64,000 nt of DNA. Origin: Amycolatopsis australiensis (GTDB taxonomy: Bacteria > Actinomycetota > Actinomycetes > Mycobacteriales > Pseudonocardiaceae). The notes beneath the pieces are model-generated. The model saw nothing but the letters and a program-made list of their open reading frames with translations, had not been told where the DNA came from and did not search any database. The position numbers and the translations under genes are program-made. Of the stretch, positions 25,903 through 35,237 are shown piece after piece. The DNA lies in the NCBI RefSeq assembly GCF_900119165.1, contig NZ_FPJG01000006.1, positions 6,572,001-6,636,000 of the forward strand. The letters run 5' to 3'. Within the stretch, counting starts at the first letter, position 1; the number at the start of each line of letters is the position of its first letter.

Positions 25903-28539
25903 TCAGGCTCCGTGCGCCCACCACTCCATCGCCAGGCTCTTCCACCAACCCGGCCAAGACTGCAGATCTGCAATCATCTGCCACGAGATGAGGTTGTTGC
26001 GGATGGTCAGCGTGGACTTGTGTCCGGGACCCAGTACGCGCTCTGAATCCGCCAGGAGGGCTTGCAAGTCCGCTACGGCGCCAGCCAGGTCGCCTGCATC
26101 GCCGCGCCAGGAGGCGAGGTTGTTGCGAGTGATCAGGGTGTCACGATGGTCGGAGCCGAGTACGCGGCACTCGTCGGCCAGTACCGACTCATACTCGGCC
26201 TCCGCGCGGGCCGGGTCACCGCCCTCGCCGCGCCACCGGGCAAGCATGCCACGGATAGCCAGGTTCTTGGGATGGTCCGAACCCAGGATGCGCCGCTGGT
26301 CGGTTAATAATGCCTCGAGCTCGGCGACGGCGCCGCCCGTGTCACCGGCCTCGCCCCGCCAGGAGGCGAGGTTGGCGCGGGTGGTAAATAGGGCGGGGTG
26401 GTCGGCTTCGAGCACACGTCGCTGGTCGGCCAGCAGCACTTTCGCTTCGGCGACGGCACGGGTCGCGTCACCGGCCGAGCTTCGCCAGTAGACGAGATTA
26501 TTTCGGGTAGTCAGAGTGCTGGGGTGGTCGGGGCCGAGTACACGCTGCTGCTCGACCAGCAGCATCTCGTACTCGGCAATGGCGCCGGGTACGTCACCGG
26601 CCTGGCCCCGGAAGCTCGCGAGGTGTCTGCGTGTGATCAGGATGGAGTAGTGGTCAGGACCCAGCACACGCAGTTGGTCGACCAGCAAAGCTTCTAAATC
26701 GGCAAGGGCGCCAACTGCGTCACCGGCATTACCCCGGCAGGAAGCGAGGTTGCCGCGATTGCAGAGGGTGCCCAGGTGATCGGGGCCTAGTACGCGTTGA
26801 TGGTTGGCGAGGAGCTGCTCGTACCCGGCGATGGCGCCGGCTGAGTCGCCTGACTCGTCGCGCCAATGGGCGAGATCGTTGCAGATGGCCATCACGAGAT
26901 CGTCGTCCGACCCAAGCGCACCTTCGGCCGTGGCTCGCAGTGCTTCGAACTCCGTGACAGCACCGGATGCGTCGCCAGCCATCCCCTGCAAACGGGCGAG
27001 ATGGCAGCGGGCGGCCAGAGTCTGGAGATGGACTGACCCCAGCCGGCTGGTCGCGTCCCGACAGAGGCGCAGAAAGTGGGTGGCTGAGGCGGTGATCTGC
27101 CCTGATTCGGCCAATGACCGCCCGATGCGGAATAGCAGCGGGTGGTGGTCGGGTTGGGACAGGGCCGAGACGGTGACGGCGTCGAGGGCTTCGCTGCAAC
27201 TGCGCAGCGTCCGGGCTACGCCGAGGTCGGCGGTGTCGAACTCGGGCCAGAGGTCTAGCAGCGCATCAGCCGTGAGCCGGGCCAGGTCCCCGACGTGCGC
27301 CGGGCTGAGGGCGTCGCGGACGGCACGCTGGACCAGCGGGTGCACCGCCACCGCCCGACCCGGCCGGGTGGGGTCTAATGTGAGGAGATTGAGCCGGTGC
27401 AGACACGCCAACCCGTCCTGGACCGCTTCTTGATCCACCTCACGCCCTACTGCCGTGGCCAGGCAATCCCGGATGACGGTGCCGGTGAACACCGCCAACG
27501 GACTACCGTGCGGATCCAATAGGCTGGCTACCTCGAGGAGCGGGCGGGCCAATCCCCGGGGCCGGAGCCGGTCGGCGCGTTCGATGGACAGCGACCAGGT
27601 CGCGTCCACAGTCGCCGCGTACTGGTCAGGCAGCTCGGCTGAGCTGGGCAGAACATCTGCGAGCGTATACCGACGGTCCGCCAGCCGCCGCCGGTAGCCG
27701 GCGACGGTGAGCAATGGCTTGTCGTGCAAGAACGCCACCGCCTGCGACAGCGCCAGCGGTAGCCGTCCGAGGTCTTCGGCAAGCCCCTGAAGCTGCATCC
27801 GCTCCACCGCGTGGACGGCGTGGCCGGCCAGCGCCTTGGTCAGGAAGTCGATCGCCTCGGTCTCCGTGTAGACACCGAGCTCGATGACGCGGTGCCACAT
27901 GCTGGTGGCTGTGTTCAACGCGGCGTCACGACGCCGGGAGGTCAGCAAGATCTCGCCCGAGTCGTTGTGTGGAGGCCACAGTCCATGCAGATCCTGCGGA
28001 TCCTGCACGTCGTCGAGCACCATCAGCCAACGTCGGCTGGTGGCAGCAAGCCAGTCCCTCAGTAATTGCGCGGCTTCCTCAGGAGCCCGAAGGGCAATGT
28101 CGGGTATCGTTCCGGACAGCACCTGCCGCGAGGCTTCCGCGTAGGTGCTGACCACCGCGTCGCGGGACAACACCGGCATCCAAACTGCCAGGTCGATGGC
28201 GCTGTCAGGCCATACCGACCACGCGTGGTGGGCGGCGAGCTGCGACTTGCCCACTCCGCCCAGCCCGGAAACCACCACACTTCGGCCGCGCGCCCCGGTT
28301 CCGCCTGGCGCCAGGGCTTCCGCCAGCTGTCGGCGAGCGTCGCGGTGCTGGTAGTGGTCCGCGACCTGCGGGGGCACACCCAGGCGCACCGGCCATGCGG
28401 TCCTCACGCCAGGCACGTAGAAGGTGTTGCGCTGGACGTTGTTGTCACCGACCTGGGCACCGAGGTTGTGGTCGACGGCGAACGTCTCGCCGAGCGGATA
28501 CTCGGATGGGCCCGTGCGGGGAAAGCGGCGTCGAGGCAC
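25903..28539 (-). CDS. NLR-like NB-ARC/TPR protein with N-terminal RHIM-like motif
   Basis: An 878-aa STAND ATPase. Residues about 27-40 read GAQVGDNNVQRNTF, closely resembling the RHIM core (VQVGxxN) and bacterial amyloid-signalling motifs. NB-ARC follows: P-loop SGLGGVGKSQLAA near residue 95, Walker B WLMVLDDV, sensor ILLTSRRRDAAL, GLPLAL-like GRLPLALSQAVAFLHD, then a winged-helix region. From about residue 540 there are seven TPR-like 42-residue repeats of the type RVLGPDHPSTLTTRNNL. Start GTG 28539 lies 6 nt behind the stop of the small motif-bearing gene upstream. Proposed role: ligand-gated assembly that seeds the partner through motif stacking. Confidence 0.85.
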   Translation of the reverse strand: MPRRRFPRTGPSEYPLGETFAVDHNLGAQVGDNNVQRNTFYVPGVRTAWPVRLGVPPQVADHYQHRDARRQLAEALAPGGTGARGRSVVVSGLGGVGKSQLAAHHAWSVWPDSAIDLAVWMPVLSRDAVVSTYAEASRQVLSGTIPDIALRAPEEAAQLLRDWLAATSRRWLMVLDDVQDPQDLHGLWPPHNDSGEILLTSRRRDAALNTATSMWHRVIELGVYTETEAIDFLTKALAGHAVHAVERMQLQGLAEDLGRLPLALSQAVAFLHDKPLLTVAGYRRRLADRRYTLADVLPSSAELPDQYAATVDATWSLSIERADRLRPRGLARPLLEVASLLDPHGSPLAVFTGTVIRDCLATAVGREVDQEAVQDGLACLHRLNLLTLDPTRPGRAVAVHPLVQRAVRDALSPAHVGDLARLTADALLDLWPEFDTADLGVARTLRSCSEALDAVTVSALSQPDHHPLLFRIGRSLAESGQITASATHFLRLCRDATSRLGSVHLQTLAARCHLARLQGMAGDASGAVTEFEALRATAEGALGSDDDLVMAICNDLAHWRDESGDSAGAIAGYEQLLANHQRVLGPDHLGTLCNRGNLASCRGNAGDAVGALADLEALLVDQLRVLGPDHYSILITRRHLASFRGQAGDVPGAIAEYEMLLVEQQRVLGPDHPSTLTTRNNLVYWRSSAGDATRAVAEAKVLLADQRRVLEADHPALFTTRANLASWRGEAGDTGGAVAELEALLTDQRRILGSDHPKNLAIRGMLARWRGEGGDPARAEAEYESVLADECRVLGSDHRDTLITRNNLASWRGDAGDLAGAVADLQALLADSERVLGPGHKSTLTIRNNLISWQMIADLQSWPGWWKSLAMEWWAHGA

Positions 28540-28545
28540 AGTAGC

Positions 28546-28944
28546 TCAGGAGGTGAAGGTGTTGGTCTGCGTGTTGTGGTCCCCTACCTGGACTCCCTGG
28601 TTGTCCCGCACCTCCACCTGCCCATACCTCCTGTCCGAAACCCCCGCGAGGCCGGTCAACTCTAGGACGTGCCGCGCTGCGGCGACGAGCTCGTCGTCCA
28701 GCTCGACAGCGGCTGCGGACAACGCCGCCGCAAGCTCGGCTTGGTGCGCTTCAGGGACTGCCAACCCTGCTTCCAGTACAGCTTGTCCGTCCTCGGACGT
28801 CGAAGGGGAGCGTCGCACCGCTCTGAGCGTCAGCGACTTCAATCCCTCGTACCCGTCCCTCACCGCAGCCGAGGCCGCACCACCCGCACCCGCGGCCGCC
28901 CCAGCCGACAACGCGGCGACCACCAGCCCTACTGATTCCAGCAA
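28546..28944 (-). CDS. small Bell-like effector candidate with C-terminal RHIM-like motif
   Basis: A 132-aa protein. The N-terminus is Gly/Ala-rich and hydrophobic (LVVAALSAGAAAGAGGAAS), followed by predicted helices (DGYEGLKSLTLRAV, AELAAALSAAAVELDDELVA). The last 18 residues are DNQGVQVGDHNTQTNTFT. Proteins with such a helical Bell-type domain plus a C-terminal amyloid motif occur next to NLR genes in multicellular bacteria and are proposed to be membrane-acting cell-death effectors. Start TTG 28944 has cagg-agagc upstream (aggag). Stop and next start are 6 nt apart, so the two proteins are co-translated. The region 28945-29113 is only a spacer. Confidence 0.7.
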   Translation of the reverse strand: MLESVGLVVAALSAGAAAGAGGAASAAVRDGYEGLKSLTLRAVRRSPSTSEDGQAVLEAGLAVPEAHQAELAAALSAAAVELDDELVAAARHVLELTGLAGVSDRRYGQVEVRDNQGVQVGDHNTQTNTFTS

Positions 28945-29113
28945 TTCCTGCTCTCCTGACTTCCCAGCTCAGTATGAACCGCGGCCGCATCCCAGCCAGG
29001 ACGACACTCCTGACAGTGTCGAGTCCACGGGCCATTACGACCGGTATGATCACCACGGCTCCAAATTGAAGACCTCACGGCACGCGCCGGCATTTGGTGC
29101 AACACAACGATGT

Positions 29114-29929
29114 TCAGCGTCCATCAGCTCCACGAGCGACCCCATTCGACTCGGTCGATGGTTCATCGGCTGGATGGGTCCATCCGTTCTTGGATGCCTG
29201 CCGCTCCTGCGACTCGGTCAGCATCGCATCAGCAAACTGCTGTCCTCGTTCAGCCTCGCTGAACCTCGCCATGACGTCGCGAACGGAGTTGCCCAACATA
29301 ACCAGCTGTGGTGGTGTCAGCTTGTCACCGAAATCGATGAGCGTCTTCGCCGCTCGCACCCAACCACTGTCAGGCTCCCATTTTCGCACCAGCTCCACCA
29401 ACCGGTCCGGGTCTCCAGCAGGTGAGGATCCGGTAAGCCGCGGCGAGGGCGGCAGCAACACGAACAGCTCGGCCGCAGCAGGATCCCGCAGACACTCCTC
29501 CCGAAGGAACCGCATACGCGCTTTGATCTGCCGGTGCGCGACCTCGTCGAGTTCGAGTTCGTGGCGGGCATGTTCCACTCGCATCGCCGCTTCCAGGTCC
29601 TCCGACCGTACTCGGACAACTACGGTCGCCTCCCGAAACTCTGCACCCGGCACCGAGAACGGAACCCGCTCCATCAGCCGGTTCGCCAGCAGTTGCCGCA
29701 CCGCTTGCCACCGCACCAGCGAAGACCGGCTCGTCACATCCTCGAATGCCTCTCGGACATGGTCGGCGCCGGCCGTGCCAACCTCACCGTTCTGCGCTGC
29801 GTTGGCTATTGCGATGCCAAAGAACCGAATCTGGACATCGAAGTATAGGCCGACATCCCGGCTCGGCAGGTACTCCCGGTGCTCCCACCTCTCATTGGGT
29901 TCACGGCCTCGATTCCGCCATCGCGTCAT
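29114..29929 (-). CDS. unknown 271-aa protein, weakly band-7/SPFH-like
   Basis: Third gene of an operon whose members overlap by ATGA. The N-terminus has REYLPSRDVGLYFDVQIRFF, then an alpha/beta segment ending FREATVVVRVRSEDLEAAMR, then a long charged helix (HELELDEVAHRQIKARMRFL) and LRDPAAAELFVLLPPSP. This order of a beta-rich domain and a long helix recalls SPFH/band-7 proteins, but no diagnostic motif lets me assign it. No signal peptide or obvious membrane segment beyond the weak hydrophobic FFGIAIANAA. It probably acts with the 775-aa protein. Confidence 0.7.
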   Translation of the reverse strand: MTRWRNRGREPNERWEHREYLPSRDVGLYFDVQIRFFGIAIANAAQNGEVGTAGADHVREAFEDVTSRSSLVRWQAVRQLLANRLMERVPFSVPGAEFREATVVVRVRSEDLEAAMRVEHARHELELDEVAHRQIKARMRFLREECLRDPAAAELFVLLPPSPRLTGSSPAGDPDRLVELVRKWEPDSGWVRAAKTLIDFGDKLTPPQLVMLGNSVRDVMARFSEAERGQQFADAMLTESQERQASKNGWTHPADEPSTESNGVARGADGR

Positions 29930-32253
29930 GCCCAGCTGCCCGAAGCCGCGCCGTGAGAAGCCATGAAGTCGTCGTCCACCTTCCCGGTGATGAGCGTGTA
30001 GAGCTGCTCGCGCTGCTCCGCCTCAACCGAAGGACGTTTGCTCCACTGGCGTACCAACCCCGTCAAGCGGTTCCGCGGCGACTCCTCGCCCGCGATCTCC
30101 GGCCCCCGCACCGCCCGGCACAAGATGTCGGCGATCCGCCCGCGATGTTCCGGGAACGCGACCGCCGCCTCGAGCCAGAACGGCAGTACCTCTTCCAGAT
30201 GGTCGTCACTGTTGCCCGGCGCCAGCAAGCTGCGCCAACCGCGGGCGAGGTCTTCGACCGTGGGCGCCTGCTCCTCGCGCTCGACAGGTTCGATCAACAA
30301 CGACGGCTGCCGCGAATCGGCCGGAGGACTCATAAGAGCGAGCGTGCGGAACGACTGCCGACCGGCAGCAGCAGTCTTGTTGTCGCCACACCATCCGATG
30401 ACAGCCGCGAACAAGGCGTGCCGGACACTCTCGTCGTCCCATAACGTCTGCACGGCCTCCCTCACCGCGCCGACAACGCGCACATCGTCAGAGTTCGCCG
30501 CATGCTTCAGCCGGATGAGGGCCTTGCCCGTGTATTTCCTGCCGAACTGCCGGGAGCAGATCTCTGCCACGGCCAGCTTGCAGGGTTGCTTGCTGCCCGG
30601 TAGCGCATTCGCCCAGGTCAGCAGCATCGGGTGAATACTGCGAGCGGTGCTCGGCTGCACCGCCGCGTGATCGAGGACGTCGATGAACTCCGACCACACC
30701 ACCCCTTGGTCGTACCACTCTTCCGCGATCCGCGTGAGCGGCTGGGCTCGTCCCTGCCGGACTGCCCAGTCGACCGCCAACTGGGAGATACGCGCCGCCA
30801 ACGCGCGTCGCTGTACCTCGGTGAGGGATTCGAGCGCTTCGTGCTTGTGTGACTGCACAGCCCGCTCGGCCAACCAGTCGAGAAACAACTTGCGCGACAA
30901 CGGCCGGTCGACCCAGAAGTACTGTAACGCCGCGTCGTCCCAGCCAACGCGATCGAACACGACCGTGCCATCGTGGGCGAGGTCCGCCTGCACCGCATCG
31001 ACCAAGTCGATCACGCCAGGCACGTCCTGCCCGGTCGATGTCTTTCGTCCGTGCCTCTCCCCCAGCGTCTGCCCCAGATCGGTGGCTCCTGTGTACACGT
31101 AGGCGACAGGTGCCCCCTTCTGGACGGCCGCCGAGATCAAAAAATTGCGCTCCATGCCGGTCCGCCCCTGCGCGCGATGCCACTCCAGCAGCCGCTTGTG
31201 CCAGTTCAGGCGCGCTTCGACGACCACCTCGACGCGCTTGCTGAACAGCCAGTCGGCGCTGCGCACCAGTCCGCCCTCCACCCCGCGGTTCGCTTTCGGT
31301 GCGCCATCGTCCTCGAACGCCGACTCCGGCATCTGCTGCGCGGCGACGATGAGCTCGACGATCTCCTGTACTTCTGCCGGGACCTGGCCGGTGATCAAGC
31401 GCGCTACCTGCCCGTCGGCAAGCCATTGCTCGACCGGGATCTGGCTGTCTCGCACACGTAAGGCTCGGCGGGCGATCTCCTGCGGGTCGACCCGACCGTC
31501 CCGGATGGTGACAAGGCCTGGAACCTGCGCTTGGGCGCGGTTCCACTGCTCGACGCTCATCACCATCACCATCCAGCAGGACTGGCTGCGCAGCCTCTCC
31601 TGCAGTGCACGCAGGCTGCTGCCGAACGTCGAGTGCAGCTTGAACTCGGCCTCTTCGGCGGGAACCTCGACCACATAGGCCCGGTCACGGTGTGGCGGCA
31701 GCTGCCTGACCGGGAACGTCGACCCACCACCAAAGCTCAGGGCACCGACCTTGACCCCGCGCTCCTTATGGATGGTCGCCAACAACGCGTGCGCCGTAAT
31801 GAACCGGCCGCGATCCTGATCCAGGGCGACGACCAGTAGGGGTGAGTCCAGCCATTCGGCGACACGGTTGCCAAACCCGGCCGGAGGTGCGAACAGCTCC
31901 AGCACGGCGGCCAGGTAGCCCTCGTCCGCGTCGAACCGCTCAAGACTCTCCTGCAGATGGTTGACAATTTTGATCGCAGTGTTTTCGCCTGCGTTGGATT
32001 TCGCGATCGCCACTGCCCTGCCTGCAGTGGCCAGTGCGTCCGCAGTCGCTGCCGCCGCGGCCGGTGACACCGCGTCCACCTCGGACAGAGCAGCCGCAAC
32101 TGCGTCATCGGATGCCTCACTGACCGCAGCCGCCGGTTCCGCGCCGCCTGATTCGGAACCAGCACTCTCGCGCCATGCCACGACGTCCCAGCGATGGTCA
32201 TCCGGCCGTGCCGGCTCCGGCTGGCCCCGGCGATCGTCGCGAAACAGGCTCAT
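29926..32253 (-). CDS. 775-aa protein with degenerate P-loop NTPase region
   Basis: Residues 1-95 are low-complexity and acidic. At about 100-170 EGYLAAVLELFAPPAGFGNR and LLVVALDQDRGRFITAHALL occupy the place of a P-loop, but the GxxxxGK[ST] Walker A is replaced by DQDRGRFIT. A later stretch, RLRSQSCWMVMVMSVEQWNR, fits the Walker B strand and what follows it. The C-terminal 450 residues are helical (SRKLFLDWLAERAVQ, PFWLEAAVAFPEHRGRIADI). It looks like a STAND-type scaffold that has lost nucleotide hydrolysis. It overlaps both neighbours by 4 nt, so the three proteins are made together. No known family was recognised with certainty. Confidence 0.7.
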   Translation of the reverse strand: MSLFRDDRRGQPEPARPDDHRWDVVAWRESAGSESGGAEPAAAVSEASDDAVAAALSEVDAVSPAAAAATADALATAGRAVAIAKSNAGENTAIKIVNHLQESLERFDADEGYLAAVLELFAPPAGFGNRVAEWLDSPLLVVALDQDRGRFITAHALLATIHKERGVKVGALSFGGGSTFPVRQLPPHRDRAYVVEVPAEEAEFKLHSTFGSSLRALQERLRSQSCWMVMVMSVEQWNRAQAQVPGLVTIRDGRVDPQEIARRALRVRDSQIPVEQWLADGQVARLITGQVPAEVQEIVELIVAAQQMPESAFEDDGAPKANRGVEGGLVRSADWLFSKRVEVVVEARLNWHKRLLEWHRAQGRTGMERNFLISAAVQKGAPVAYVYTGATDLGQTLGERHGRKTSTGQDVPGVIDLVDAVQADLAHDGTVVFDRVGWDDAALQYFWVDRPLSRKLFLDWLAERAVQSHKHEALESLTEVQRRALAARISQLAVDWAVRQGRAQPLTRIAEEWYDQGVVWSEFIDVLDHAAVQPSTARSIHPMLLTWANALPGSKQPCKLAVAEICSRQFGRKYTGKALIRLKHAANSDDVRVVGAVREAVQTLWDDESVRHALFAAVIGWCGDNKTAAAGRQSFRTLALMSPPADSRQPSLLIEPVEREEQAPTVEDLARGWRSLLAPGNSDDHLEEVLPFWLEAAVAFPEHRGRIADILCRAVRGPEIAGEESPRNRLTGLVRQWSKRPSVEAEQREQLYTLITGKVDDDFMASHGAASGSWA

Positions 32254-32747
32254 CCCAGCCTCCGCTCGATCCGCATTCCGGTAACCTCGCCGCCAGCCTT
32301 GACCGTCCTCGTACGGACTCGCACATCGGCACGCCCGATTTCACCGATCTCCTCGGCGACCAGCCCTGTCACTGTTCCCTCAACGTCGTCGCTTTCAACC
32401 TCCACCGCCACGCCAGCCCGGGCCACAGCGGCAATGTCGATGGGTCGGCCCTCGATACGCTGCAGTTCGTCCAGCACAGTCTCCAAGTGCCCGACTAGCT
32501 TTGCGTCGTCAGACCGCAACGGCAAGCCATGCTCGTCGTAGACCTCGAGCGCATTCATCGCACGCCTCATGCTCTCCACCGACTCACGCTCAACCGCAGT
32601 TCCGACGAGCCCTTCCGCACCGTCCTCCACTTTATCCCCGGTCGCGTTACGCCGATCCAGAAACGCGCTCGCCCGATCGAAAAGGAACTTGAATGCGGCC
32701 GCCATCATCGGCCCCGTCATGGTCGCCAGAGACACTGCGTCCGACAT
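32250..32747 (-). CDS. unknown 165-aa protein, first gene of the three-gene operon
   Basis: The start ATG 32747 was chosen because ggaggg lies 5 nt upstream; GTG and ATG codons further upstream (to 32780) lack such a site. The N-terminus is hydrophobic (MTGPMMAAAFKFLFDRASAF), the middle acidic and helical (RRAMNALEVYDEHGLPL). The C-terminal third has two related segments, VEGTVTGLVAEEIGE and AGGEVTGMRIERRL, like short beta-solenoid rungs. An effector or adaptor role next to the degenerate STAND protein is inferred only from gene order. Confidence 0.65.
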   Translation of the reverse strand: MSDAVSLATMTGPMMAAAFKFLFDRASAFLDRRNATGDKVEDGAEGLVGTAVERESVESMRRAMNALEVYDEHGLPLRSDDAKLVGHLETVLDELQRIEGRPIDIAAVARAGVAVEVESDDVEGTVTGLVAEEIGEIGRADVRVRTRTVKAGGEVTGMRIERRLG

Positions 32748-33542
32748 ACCATCCCTCCCCATGCCCTCACCGACCAGCACAGTCAGCCCGAACAGTCTGA
32801 CGCCGGATCATACGAAAGACAAGCATCGCAGACGTTCAGCACCTAGCAAAACGCATTTGACCCTAATTCTTCCTTAAATTGCCGACCGAGCCGACTCCGA
32901 TCATCTGTTGACAAAAAGTGGACAGGAAGGTGAATAATCGCAAGCCTGCACGTGCAGGTTCACGACCGCCCGGAGTCAGGGTCACCCGGGCAAATCAACG
33001 CCTCAGGCTGCCACCCCCGTTCGAACCACCCGCACCAGCTGAAACGAGCAGTCCAGGAAAGTCTGCCTCTGACCTGCAGCTCGGTCGACCGCGCCAGGTT
33101 GGCGAACTACTCGGCGCGGACGAAAGGAGGGACCAATCGGTGCCAGTTCAGCGGCGACAGCTCCACTGCAGGTGGAAGTCGATCAAGTCTATGACTTCCT
33201 CGCCGGTCCGGTGCCCGAGCAGGACCGCGCCCGGCAAGAGTAGCCAAACAGCACGAGTCACTATCGGATCTGGTCACCCGGCTACGGCCGCACCTCGTCG
33301 CCGCGACCCGTACCCCTCGCGTTGGAGTATCGCGGCACTGCACCTCTGCCTGACGGCGTCAGCCGGGCCTGCCCGCCATCGAGCATCCTGCCCTCGGGGA
33401 GTCACCGGCCTCCCCTCTCGATGGCACGGTCACCACGACCGCGGCCTCCGTCGGACCGTACTCGTTCACCGCCTCATCCGCTCCGCGTGGGGTGCCGCCG
33501 CGCCCGGGCCTGGACAGCTGTTCGCCGGCGCCGGACGTCGAG
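32748..33542. other. intergenic, no gene supported
   Basis: The first 200 nt are relatively AT-rich (for example cctaattcttccttaaattg near 32860) and must hold the promoter of the minus-strand three-gene operon. A plus-strand ORF runs from 32918 but has no domain and overlaps the end of the convergent 564-aa gene. A short stretch at about 33165-33245 (VEVDQVYDFLAGPVPEQD) reads like coding sequence but has no start codon; it may be a fragment. Confidence 0.45.
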
Positions 33543-35237
33543 TCAGTTCGCAGAGCCGAGCAAACCCACCCTCCCCAGCAGGGAAGAGACCTGTTCGGTC
33601 GCGAGCGTCATCGACTCAGGACCACGCAGGTCTCCGTCCGCGTGCGGGTGGAGGCCGAGTATCGTGCTTTCGACCTGATGAGGCACCGATTCGATCGCGC
33701 CGCGCAGAAGATCCTGGGCCGCGGTCAGGAGATCAGTGCCCCAACGCTCGACCGCCTCGTCACCTGTGTCCACGTCCTCCGCCCCTTCGGTTCCGGTGAG
33801 CACCCCGTCCTCGGCGAGCAGATCCAGGCTGGACTCCAGCCAGGGCTTCCCGTCTCCCAGCCGCACCCGCCGGGTGACCGGGTCGTACTCCACCCGCACG
33901 CAGTGCTCGGCCCGACGCAGGAGCAGATCCTCCAAACCGCCGTCCCAGGTCGATCGCTCCAGCTCGACCCAGCCCGCGCCGGACAGCGTCGAGCCCACGA
34001 CGTCGAGCACCGAGTCCGCGTACTCGGCGAACCCCGTCGCCCCGTACAGCTGCAGATACGCCTCGGCCACTTCATCCTGGCCGGTCATGGCGCCGGATGT
34101 CTGGCCGGCTTCGATCAACGGCGACAACAGAGCGTCGAGCTCCGGCTCGACCGTCTCGGCGCAGCCTCCGCGATGACACCAGTCCGGCCCGGGGCAGGAC
34201 AGCGTCACCCGGTGCACGGCGTCGATGGCATCCGTGCCCGCTCGGGACCGGGTGACGCACAGCAGATGGCTGTGCAGAGGCCCCGGATATCCCGACAGCC
34301 CTTCGTGAGCGTGGAACGCGCCACCGGAAGCGTAAAGGATCAAGCCGCTGCCGCGCTCGTGCGCCCAGCCCGCGAAGGCGGCTCGAGCTGTGACCAGCAC
34401 TCCGGCGTCCGAAGTCGGATCCCAGGCGTCGAGCCGCCACCGCCGGCTGAACCGCCAGTCCCCGGCCGCCGTGAGGGCTCGCGCGATCACCTCGGGCGAG
34501 TCGTCGACCACCCGGACGCCGCCGAGGGTCGCGCACGTCGCCAGCAGCTCGCTCGCAACCCCCGGATCGTGTGCCGCCGGCACCGGCCCGGTTCGCTGCC
34601 GGGGCCACCAGCACGTCTCATCGGGAACGAGCGCTTCGTTGGCTGCCGCATCAAGGTGCAGCTCACCGAGTACTCCCTCGGCACCAACCGTGCCCAGGAC
34701 AGCGTGCAGCACCATTTCCAGCTCGCCGATTCCTCCGGTGAGCACCGGGACTTCGGGTCGGTCTTCGTCGTCCGTGGGCAGCTGGACGGTGACAGCACCG
34801 AGCTCGGGAAAGCTTGCGACCACCGCCGAGACCGAAGATGGCTCTTCCTCGGCGCCGGCCGAGGGCAACGGACGGCCGTACCGGTCGACCGTGGGAATCC
34901 AAGACGGCCGGCGCTCGTGCCGGCGTTTGATCCGGTCGAGCTCGTCGAGCAGTTCGCCCTTGGTGGGGTACGACCGCAGGAACCCCGTCGCCGCCGGACG
35001 AACCAGCTCGGCCAGTTCGGCCTTGGCCAGCTCCTCGGGGTGCTCAGCGACGTCGATGACCACCTCCGGCTTGGCCACCACAGCGAGCTGGACCTCGATC
35101 GCCGCAGCGAACCGGGCGGCGAAACCGCCCCGGGTCCTCTCGAACGCGATCCTCGCAGGCTCGATATCGACATCGGCGCCCACGAGCGTCGACAACATCG
35201 TCTCCAACAAGGCGTTGTGCGTCACGGGGCTCACCAT
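33543..35237 (-). CDS. unknown 564-aa protein
   Basis: A long acidic protein with even codon use and no signal peptide or membrane segment. The middle contains a Cys/His cluster, TLSCPGPDWCHRGGCAE (three Cys and one His within 17 residues, near residue 353), that may bind zinc. Segments such as AHERGSGLILYASGGAFHAH and LDLLAEDGVLTGTEGAEDVD show no family I recognise. It faces the same way as the three-gene operon but is upstream of it with a gap of about 800 nt, so separate transcription is likely. Start ATG 35237 has a weak ribosome site; GTG 35234 is adjacent. Confidence 0.7.
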   Translation of the reverse strand: MVSPVTHNALLETMLSTLVGADVDIEPARIAFERTRGGFAARFAAAIEVQLAVVAKPEVVIDVAEHPEELAKAELAELVRPAATGFLRSYPTKGELLDELDRIKRRHERRPSWIPTVDRYGRPLPSAGAEEEPSSVSAVVASFPELGAVTVQLPTDDEDRPEVPVLTGGIGELEMVLHAVLGTVGAEGVLGELHLDAAANEALVPDETCWWPRQRTGPVPAAHDPGVASELLATCATLGGVRVVDDSPEVIARALTAAGDWRFSRRWRLDAWDPTSDAGVLVTARAAFAGWAHERGSGLILYASGGAFHAHEGLSGYPGPLHSHLLCVTRSRAGTDAIDAVHRVTLSCPGPDWCHRGGCAETVEPELDALLSPLIEAGQTSGAMTGQDEVAEAYLQLYGATGFAEYADSVLDVVGSTLSGAGWVELERSTWDGGLEDLLLRRAEHCVRVEYDPVTRRVRLGDGKPWLESSLDLLAEDGVLTGTEGAEDVDTGDEAVERWGTDLLTAAQDLLRGAIESVPHQVESTILGLHPHADGDLRGPESMTLATEQVSSLLGRVGLLGSAN

